A DNA stretch of 64,000 nt, from positions 75,496,818 through 75,560,817 of the forward strand of contig CM076846.1 in assembly GCA_039519185.1 (NCBI GenBank), given 5' to 3'. The position numbers and the translations under genes were made by a program. The DNA comes from Astragalus membranaceus (taxonomy: Eukaryota > Streptophyta > Magnoliopsida > Fabales > Fabaceae). Below, piece by piece: positions 57,250-64,000 of this stretch (within the stretch, counting starts at the first letter, position 1; every line of letters begins with the position of its first letter). The notes under the pieces were generated by a model. The model was not told the origin of the DNA. It was given only the letters and a program-made list of their open reading frames with translations, and did no database searches.

Positions 57250-58660
57250 CAGGAGGGGTTTGCTTTCTCCCTCTTAGATATGGCATCTTGATCTCTCTCC
57301 TCCATCTCCTTGATTCTTGCTAGTATCTCCGAGTCATCACTTTCACATGAAACCCCAAGAGTCTTTGCCGTCGCCCAAACCTTCTCTGCCACAGAATTTT
57401 CATACTTCGCAATTGCTTTTTTGTTACACACCTTCTAATGTCCGAGTCATTGATGGAACAGCAATAAAGGACTGAGCCACCTGATAAGTGTACACTTGAA
57501 GAAGATGATTGTGACCTCGTTCCCTTGTTAGATTCTCACCGTCGTCAATGTAAGGAGAACAAAAAACCAATGAGTAACTTGGTACCAAGTCTTGATCGTG
57601 GTAGCCTGGTAGGGATTCAGATTACGAGTCCGATGAGAAAGGCCCATACCTTCTTTCTTGGCACCGATTCCTCTTCCAATTCCGCCTCCCTTCATCGCGG
57701 GATTCTACTCTCTCCTCTAAATTCAATGGTCGTTCTTCATTGTTGTCACTTTCACACTCATATAAGCGCGCCGCATCACCACCATTTAAGCATGTATCAA
57801 CCGAGTCATTGTTCGCTACCCCTTCAAATTCTTTAGCCGCATCTTCCTCGAGCCGCTCGTGAGCTTTTTTTACTTTCTATGTGACAATTACTCTCCTTAT
57901 TTTCCCTACGGGACATCCAAGCCGTCTCATAATCATTGTAATCTCTCTCCTCATTGAACTCCACAAGGACCATCTCATCATCTTCTCTTCCCAACTCTGG
58001 CCCTTCAGCTTCTGATCGAATTTCGCTTTCAAATAACGCCGGTGATCGGTTCTCCATCGGATGCCACTGTTGAGGGCCATACCAATTCAGTAAGACCTTA
58101 ATTGCGAAGACTTCTCCGTTAATCTTAGCGTAAACTACTCTATGGAAAAGGTCTAAGTGTCATGTCCTGATGAGTATACGTGCAACATCTAACGATTTTT
58201 GGTATCTAGTGTTGTCGTCTACACCAACACATGTTGCCATGGTAATCACAAGCCTGGAAAATAATCCAGTGTTCCATACGTGCAGCGACTACATGAGGAC
58301 TCCATTTTCTAATATCATCAAACCATTCATTTAGCCAATCTCTGGCATCATTGACCAGAGCTTCCATATCTTATTTTGGCTCAGAGTATAATAGCGCTAA
58401 ATTAGCACCCATAGGTGTAACTTTTATGTTGAAAACAACTTGCACGTAGAACATTTCCTGTAGCAAGTATGTTGTCCCTGGATGTGCTACCTGCCCCACA
58501 TACACTGATACACCTCCTCTTTTTTTATTCATCAAGTTCTAATTCTCTATGCCCCCACCATTTTTTTTGGTCTCCATGGGTTGTGCTCCTTAACCGTGGC
58601 ATGTGCTTCGTATCTCTTTGGATTGGGACGTGATTCTTTAGCTCCTCCGTTTCATGTACA
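57250..58660 (-). pseudogene. LINE ORF1-like region (DUF4283-like), broken
   Basis: Upstream of the endonuclease on the minus strand. Pieces read EALVNDARDWLNEWFDDIRK (about 58370-58310) and FSRLVITMATCVGVDDNTRY, QKSLDVARILIRT (about 58265-58165). They fit the RNA-binding ORF1-type proteins of plant LINEs (the D-x-A-R-I-L-I-R-T signature). Acidic, Ser-rich and Glu-rich ORFs at 58057-57833 and 57431-57249 are the linker. No complete frame remains. Confidence 0.6.
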
Positions 58661-59099
58661 TTGGTTGCTTGTTCAACCCTAGTAGTGCCTTTCTATATGT
58701 CATCATTTCCAGCCATCACCCTATATCCAGTTGTGTTGATATATGCTTTATCATCAATCGCCTTTTCACCTTTCTTTGTCACATCTGCGTTAGATTCGGC
58801 TGGCTTCTTGTGTCGTTTCATGTGTCATTGCATCCTGCTGGTGATTATAACACCTTATTAAGCTATAACTTATTTTATAGCAAAAAATGTTGTTGCTGGA
58901 AATTTTGACAAAAAAAAATCATACTTTCTTTTTTGCAAACTCATTGTTTTAAGAATGAAAATCAAAATCCTTTGTTCGTTTAAAAATGGCAAACTCATAA
59001 TTTATTCATTCAAAAATCAGGAACCTATAACTTTTCAAAAAAATATTAATTAATTTAAATAATTATCGTTGACTTTAAAACATCCAACAGTATTGTTGT
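58661..59099. other. spacer, AT-rich
   Basis: It may include the worn 5' part of the LINE. I see no gene and no clear element ends. Confidence 0.4.
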
Positions 59100-59924
59100 T
59101 GTTAAACACAATTCTCAGTTGTGGGATCGGCTAGGGGTTTGAATAATTTTGATTCGTCTGCTTTTTCAATCAACTACGTCGAGGAAGGAACTATTTTCCT
59201 CGACTATGGGTTGCCTAACTCCTCCAAAGAGTGTTAGGTTAGATGAGAGGGACGTGTGGCTTGGATTATCTAAAGACCAATAAAACATAAAGAAAACTAT
59301 AAAGGATAAAGTAAATTCGAAGAAAAGACAGTAGCTTGATTGATTGATTTGTGTTCTGAAATGTACAAGTGCTACTATATATATACATGAGCCTTCGTTG
59401 GCCACTATCCGAGCCTGCATTTGCTCACTGTTGGATTAAAAAAGATTAACGGCTATAATTAATCCTAATCCCTAGAAACTCGAAGTCATTCCTCCACGAT
59501 CTCACTATATAAAACTTAGTCAGTCCTATTTCCACGACATCCTTTGTTCGTTGACCTTAACCACTCCAACATTGTGTCCACGTGCATTGACTACTTGCGC
59601 TCCAAGCAAGCATTCCTTGGCTCGACCACAGCCTTCTTCGGCCATGTCTCATTCTCGGCCTTCGGCCGTAGGTGCCTCAATCGAATCACGCTATGGTCGA
59701 GGCACCCTCCATCCAAGTCTCACTGTGCCCTGGCGATCCTTACCATTCCCTTGGGGACTTAGTTTCTCTGGATATGCCTCTTCATGCTCCCAAACTGAGC
59801 TTTCCTTGTAATGTGGCCAGTACTGAATTATCCAAGCCCCTAGTGAGCTTGCCTCGGCCTTACTCTAGCCCTGGACCCTTCATTTTTCCTCGGCCAACAA
59901 CTTAATTTATTTTGGGTGTTAACA
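59100..59924 (-). mobile_element. gypsy 3' LTR (825 bp)
   Basis: Minus strand: it starts TGTTAACACCC at 59924 and ends GTGTTTAACA at 59100. A minus-strand TATATATATA box lies at about 59374-59385. The polypurine tract AAAAAGGGGGACATT (59939-59925) directly precedes its start, which fixes the orientation. Target duplication cannot be tested because the other end is missing. Confidence 0.7.
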
Positions 59925-59939
59925 AATGTCCCCCTTTTT
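59925..59939 (-). promoter_or_regulatory. polypurine tract of minus-strand gypsy element
   Basis: Minus strand AAAAAGGGGGACATT, abutting the LTR start TGTTAACACC. Confidence 0.75.
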
Positions 59940-60239
59940 GCGTTGTTGTCCAGTTGAGTGGATGGGACTAACGACGCGAAAAATGAAACGACGTGCGGTG
60001 ACTACCTGTTATATCATTGATTAGACGCGTAACAGCTCATTTTCTACAAACCGATGTGGCTAAGTGACGGCTCCCTAGGCGATACTCATTACTCCCGAAA
60101 GCTATAAATAGCTATCATTAACCCATGCAATTATTACTTTCGCCTTCGTTTCCTTTGTGAACCTAATCGTCTTTATTCAAACACTTTTTATCTCACCCAA
60201 TACTCGCCGGCATTCTTCGATAACCATGTCTTCCAATTT

Positions 60240-61250
60240 GGATTCCCAAAGGTCGGGCCAAACCCACGGAAGACTATCATGCCAAAAGGGTTTCTTCCAA
60301 ATTCCTCATCAAGAATTCCAAGACTGAGGCCGTCGTTTTTGACACCGAACACATGACTTTCTTGATGTACTACTTCAGCAAGTTCTTCTATGGCACGGCC
60401 TCTGCAGGAGTGGTCCAAGAGCTCCAACCTTTCATGCACTGATGCTTAGTGGCACTCTTTATGCATGGGGGCCTTTGTTTCTGGCCAGACTCTATAGGGC
60501 GATGCAAGTCATGCTTGACGAAATCCAGCAGTATGGAGAAATAACCAAGATTCAGGGTCCCATGTGGTTTTTACAGCTATGGGTTAACCTTTATCTCTCC
60601 CACATACTCTCATCGGGTCTTTCAATTCCTCGGTCTCCTACGAATAGGATTTGGTCCCTCAACTCTCGCAAACCCCTTGTCACCGTTTGTCCTTGAACAA
60701 AGTTCTTAATGCTTTACTTCGCATGGACTCGGCCGAAATGAACTGGTGTCCCATCTTGGAGAAAAGGGTTGGCCCTTCTTGGATTTTCAACGCACTGATG
60801 CCTCAGTCTGGTCTTCCTTTGTCTTAACGTGAAACCTTCCGAAATAACTGGCATGTAGTGCTTGCCAGTTATAGCAAAGTGCTTGCCGAATACTATTGTC
60901 CCAACTTTGTGGCACCTCCCAGTATAGCAAAGTGCTTGCCGAATACTAGTATAGCAAAGTGCTTGTCGAAATACCGGATATTGTGGCACCTCCCAATATA
61001 GCAAAGTGCTTGCCGAATACTACTATCCCAACCTTGCATGTAGTCAGTTTGGCTAGACGCAACATGTACCAATGCCCTACAAGTGTCGGGGTGGTTCCCG
61101 TCACCAAGAAGGCCCTCACTGATGGATATGTAGCCCAGATTGTTAGGGACGACTACGACAAAGTTATCGAAAGTGTATGGGCACACTACACGAGGTGTGT
61201 GGGAGAGACAAGAATCCTAAGGTATATCGCCAACAACCCCTACCTCTTTT
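60240..61250 (+). pseudogene. plant mobile domain (PMD)-like ORF, broken, antisense to the element
   Basis: The PMD is a domain found in TE-derived plant proteins such as the MAIL family. The plus strand reads AKRVSSKFLIKNSKTEAVVF, then DTEHMTFLMYYFSKFFYGTA (about 60279-60395), a stop and frameshift at 60440, then APLFLAR-type sequence GPLFLARLYRAMQVMLDEIQ and GPMWFLQLWVNLYLSH (60470-60606). Later stretches are in several frames, with a duplicated CTTGCCGAATACT patch (60860-61030). It lies between gypsy pol and the 3' LTR on the opposite strand, the position where Tat-type elements may carry an antisense ORF. Confidence 0.65.
60860..61025 (+). repeat. short tandem duplications of TATAGCAAAGTGCTTGCCGA
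   Basis: Four copies of TATAGCAAAGTGCTTG(C/T)CGA occur in about 150 bp, two of them followed by ATACTAxTxTCCCAAC and two preceded by GTGGCACCTCCCA. This is local duplication inside the PMD-like region. Confidence 0.85.
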
Positions 61251-61519
61251 AACGCTTTTCCTTCTCATTTCCTGACCCCCTTCTTGCAACAGGAAACCCG
61301 CCGGGACACTCTCGGCGACTCTCTTGTTCCTGTCGTGGAGCCCGTGATATAGGAAGGCCCACTGAAGTCTTCTTCTTCTCTGTAAATTCCACCCCCAGCT
61401 CCCCAGGTGACTGATGAGGAAGTGTCTCGATAATTCGCCTCTCAGGACCTCTCCCAGACAGTTTACCCTTCCACAAAGGAATTGAAGAAATTGGAGGAAG
61501 CCTTCCAAGGAGGTATTAT

Positions 61520-62330
61520 AGTTCCACCCTCAGTGACGCAACACCGATCTCGAGCGGTAATACTGCATCCTCCCCATATACCAATCCGTAGGGAGTTATC
61601 CCAGTGGCCGTAGATTTTGAGTTCCTCATAGTTCACAAGACTTCGTTCAAGGTTTCGTCCCACCTTCTGGGCTTGTCTTTCGTGTTCTTTTTAATAAGCT
61701 CGATCATAATCTTGTTCGTGGCCTCGGCTTGTCCATTTCATAGTAAGGCGTCGAGTGCCTCATCTTGATGCCTTATTCTCAGGCAAAGGCCACCACCCGT
61801 TCTCCTGTAAACATGGTACATTGGTTAGCAGTTATGGTCTTGGGATTCCAAACCTGTATATGATCTGGTTCAAGATAAACCTAATCACTACTGCCTGGTT
61901 GACATAGCTTCTACCCACTTGGTGAAATAGTTCGTGGCTACACTAATAAAATTGTGTCCCTTGTAGATGGGAGGGTATATCTTGCCAATCAAGTCCATGG
62001 TCTGTTCTCTGAATTACCAAGGCTTGAATATTCGATGGTGCTCGTCCGCGAGCACCCTTTGGATGGGGCCATGTAGCTGGTGAGCTTCGTACCCTTTGAC
62101 TTATTGGAAACAATCGGCTAATAGTACCCATGCCTGTAGATTAGCTCCTTAATGATGGGACCAGACCTGTGAGAGCCACAAATCCCTTCATGAACCTGAG
62201 CCATGACCAAGTAGGACTCTTTCCTCTTGAGGCATCACAAAAGTATCCCGTTAGTGCTCTTTTTATATAGCTCATCACCTACTAGGACATATTTAAGGGC
62301 TCTCTGCTTAATTTTGAAATGAGTCTCAGC
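61520..62330 (-). pseudogene. gypsy integrase, broken
   Basis: Minus strand from high to low: the H2C2 zinc-finger part with YVLVGDELYKKSTNGILL and MAQVHEGICGSHRSG (about 62300-62160); the core with TMDLIGKIYPPIYKGHNFIS, VATNYFTKWVEA (about 62010-61905), where the family has VATDYFTKWVEA; then NGQAEATNKIMIELIKK, KDKPRRWDETLNEVL and ATGITPYGLVYGEDAVLPLE (about 61745-61535). In-frame stops and a damaged middle (61900-61750) make it inactive. Integrase inserts element cDNA in host DNA. Confidence 0.88.
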
Positions 62331-62362
62331 AAAAGGGTTTCGCAAATAATTCGCTAGCATTT

Positions 62363-62835
62363 TCATCCAGGCATCGGCGTCCTAATGCATGATCTCCACA
62401 ACCCTTTCCTTGTATCCAGAAGCTTGGTGAGCAAGATCATTCGCTTCTTGGTTTTCATCCTTGGGGAAGTACATAATGACAACATCGACAAACAACTCAA
62501 TAAGCCATGAGCCGAGGTGCGCAGTTCTCTCAGCTTAGCATTATAGCATTTGTATTCGCCAGTGATTTGCTTAATTACTAGTTGAGAATCCCTTTTTATT
62601 TCCACATAATGGACCTTCATCAAATCCAATGATCAAGGCTTCGAATTCGGCCTGATTATTAGATGCCTTATCATCTATCCTGCACACGAACCTCCATGTC
62701 TTGCCGCACAGGCTAGATATGACTACCCCAACACCTGCCCCCGTTTGAGTGCTCGAGCCATCAAACATGAGAACCCAAGGCTTTAAAGAATGATGACAAC
62801 CTAGAATGGGTGCCCCTAACACGAATAAAATCAAG
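62363..62835 (-). pseudogene. gypsy RNase H, broken
   Basis: Minus strand: WVLMFDGSSTQTGAGVGVVI, then DDKASNNQAEFEALIIGFDE (62790-62610), a frameshift, then HYVEIKRDSQLVIKQITGEY (62607-62545). Catalytic D (FDGSS), E (AEFEAL) and D (RDSQLV) are recognisable. In Tat-type elements a second RNase H of this kind lies after RT. It is joined to integrase in the usual order. RT upstream is missing. Confidence 0.85.
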
Positions 62836-62856
62836 CACGAAATGGAAAATTGGGCA

Positions 62857-63477
62857 TTGTTGAAAATTTTGTTATTTTAATTTTAAGTGAAGATTGGGTT
62901 GTTACATGGCCCAAGTCTTCTAAAACACTTGAGTTTATGTTAATTGTGTTTAAAATAAGAGTGGGCTGACAGACGCTTGCAAATGGGTCCATAACAAGCT
63001 TCAAGGAGGAGTGCATGACAAAATAAATGTGTGGGCTGATCCATATTGGTTAGTGGACGAAATATACATGAAAAGGAGAAGGAATGACTATTTGCTTGCT
63101 TGTTGAAGATGATTCTTGCTCTTCTTGGTTGTTTTGTAACCATTATTCCACTAAGGTGTATTAAAAAGCCGCTAGGAATTATTGTTAGCTATTTGTGGCC
63201 TTTGTATTGCCTTGTATTAAATCAGCCCATCTATATCCTTTCCTATATATAGGGAGGGAAATCCATGAGAATAAGAACTCAGAATTTTAAGAATAATACC
63301 TTATATATTGTGAGAGTATGTCTCTCTTTTATTCTTCATTGAACCTTCGTTAGATCTTATTAAGAAACCAAATTTTCTTGTGACGATCATTCCCTAAGCT
63401 TATCACTTCTTCTTTCTCTCAATGAATTAAGTGTGGTGCCATCCCATTTGTTATCTTCTCCACATTTTCCTTATTTC
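62857..63477 (+). mobile_element. copia-type LTR, right end cut by a SIRE-like LTR
   Basis: It starts TGTTGAAAATTTTG at 62857, has a CCTATATATAGGGAGG TATA region (63242-63257) and a U5-like tail to TTATTTCTG. No CA end or primer site is seen before the minus-strand SIRE-like LTR begins at 63478, so that insertion probably interrupts it. Lineage is uncertain. Confidence 0.5.
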
Positions 63478-64000
63478 TGTTACCAAGTGGCTTCAGTCTC
63501 AAGAGGGGGGGTGAATTGAGATTTTAAAAAACTTTTCAGATCTTTTGAAAATGTTTTTCCCCTTTTCAATGACTTAGATCAATTTTCGCGCAGGTTAAGT
63601 GGAAGCGAAGGAATTAGAGTATACAGCAGTAAAGCGGTAAAAGTAAAGCAAGAAAGCAGTAAAGCACGCAGAGATTTATCCTGGTTCGGTCACCTCCTAG
63701 TGACCTACGTCCAGTCCTCACACCCTTGTGAGATTTTCCACTAAAACAACAACAAGGCTTACAGGTGCCTTGGAAAACCTTTACAGACTTAGGCACTCTC
63801 CTCCTAGGATACCCCACCTATAGAGAGCCCTCAGATCTATTATAACAATAACAAGAGATACCCCACCCCTGTTACAATCAACTGCCCTAGAAAGATACCC
63901 CACTTCCTAGTACATGCAGCTACCCTAGAGAGATACCTCACTCCCTAGAACAAAACACAACAATTAAATAATAAACAATTGTAAATGCAGAAATACCTCT
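63478..64000 (-). mobile_element. third SIRE-like LTR, minus strand, cut by window end
   Basis: It begins TGTTACCAAGTGGCTTCAGT, the reverse complement of the 3' end of the LTRs at 18790 and 23106, and follows them through the GGTCACCTCCTAGTGACC phrase and the GATACCCCAC repeats. No primer site lies to its left, so it is a 3' or solo LTR of a minus-strand element that extends to the right. It holds the CTTTACTG repeats present in the 5' LTR copy at 20085-20150 and lost in the 3' copy. Confidence 0.93.

Larger units (their letters stand above)
53751..58660 (-). mobile_element. L1-type LINE, minus strand, decayed, 3' end cut by Athila-like LTR
   Basis: Read from high to low coordinates it holds an ORF1-like part, endonuclease, RT and a zf-RVT domain. 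RNase H, 3' UTR and tail are missing at the edge of the Athila-like LTR (53750/53751). They are not found left of 35739 either, so the element was broken rather than simply split. Confidence 0.82.
59100..62835 (-). mobile_element. Ty3/gypsy element (Tat-like), minus strand, 5' part lost
   Basis: On the minus strand the order is RNase H, integrase, then a region with an antisense plant-mobile-domain ORF, then a polypurine tract and the 3' LTR. The right side stops just before a copia-type LTR (62857), so gag, protease, RT and 5' LTR are gone or outside. Confidence 0.75.

Noticed and set aside
61164..61508. 114-aa and 75-aa minus-strand ORFs downstream of integrase
   Set aside because: They do not continue the integrase and lie opposite the decayed end of the PMD-like region; no domain is visible.

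Overview
The window is plant nuclear DNA made almost entirely of nested transposable elements. No intact host gene was found. Element types (an Ogre-like Ty3/gypsy LTR pair, SIRE/Maximus-type Ty1/copia, an Athila-like element with a perfect tRNA-Asp primer site, plant L1-type LINEs, CACTA transposons with subterminal repeats) point to a large-genome dicot, most likely a legume of the pea/vetch/clover/medick group. The species assignment is inference.

Layout. 1-3791: two nested Ty3/gypsy LTRs on the plus strand, interrupting a minus-strand Ty1/copia element (gag remnant, leader and a 225-bp LTR, 3792-5093). 5183-6725: right ends of two different CACTA elements. 6726-12718: minus-strand Ty3/gypsy LTRs with a short internal remnant; one LTR carries a clean 364-bp solo LTR (11949-12312, TSD TTATC). 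12719-15109: duplicated AT-rich repeat DNA. 15110-35110: a 20-kb Ogre-like element with no visible coding capacity (LTRs 15110-18039 and 31615-35110, flanked by CAGG), into which a complete 5.7-kb SIRE-like copia element inserted (18790-24516, TSD AGTTT). That element keeps one long intact gag ORF and has lost nearly all of pol. 35739-53750: an Athila-like element whose 5' LTR holds a 5'-truncated LINE, whose body holds a 3.29-kb solo LTR (42860-46149, TSD ATGTG), and whose 3' LTR holds a 6-kb CACTA transposon (47669-53696). 53751-58660: a decayed minus-strand LINE. 59100-62835: a minus-strand Ty3/gypsy element with a plant-mobile-domain-like ORF running antisense between pol and the 3' LTR. 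62857-63477: a copia-type LTR. 63478-64000: a third SIRE-like LTR on the minus strand, cut by the window end.

The most interesting locus is the CACTA element. Between its CACTAGTGCAAA ends it carries fragments of at least three unrelated metabolic genes (glyoxalase I, NADP-malic enzyme, alcohol dehydrogenase) with introns and splice signals, two further unidentified exon-like pieces, a LINE, and a 559-bp insert of three consecutive palindromes that contain tRNA-like Pol III boxes. It looks like a gene-capturing CACTA element comparable to those described in soybean.

The order of insertion can be read from the nesting: LTR elements first, then LINE, CACTA and solo-LTR events within them, and finally insertions within the CACTA element. 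Boundaries backed by target-site duplications are solid; family names below lineage level rest on motif recognition.
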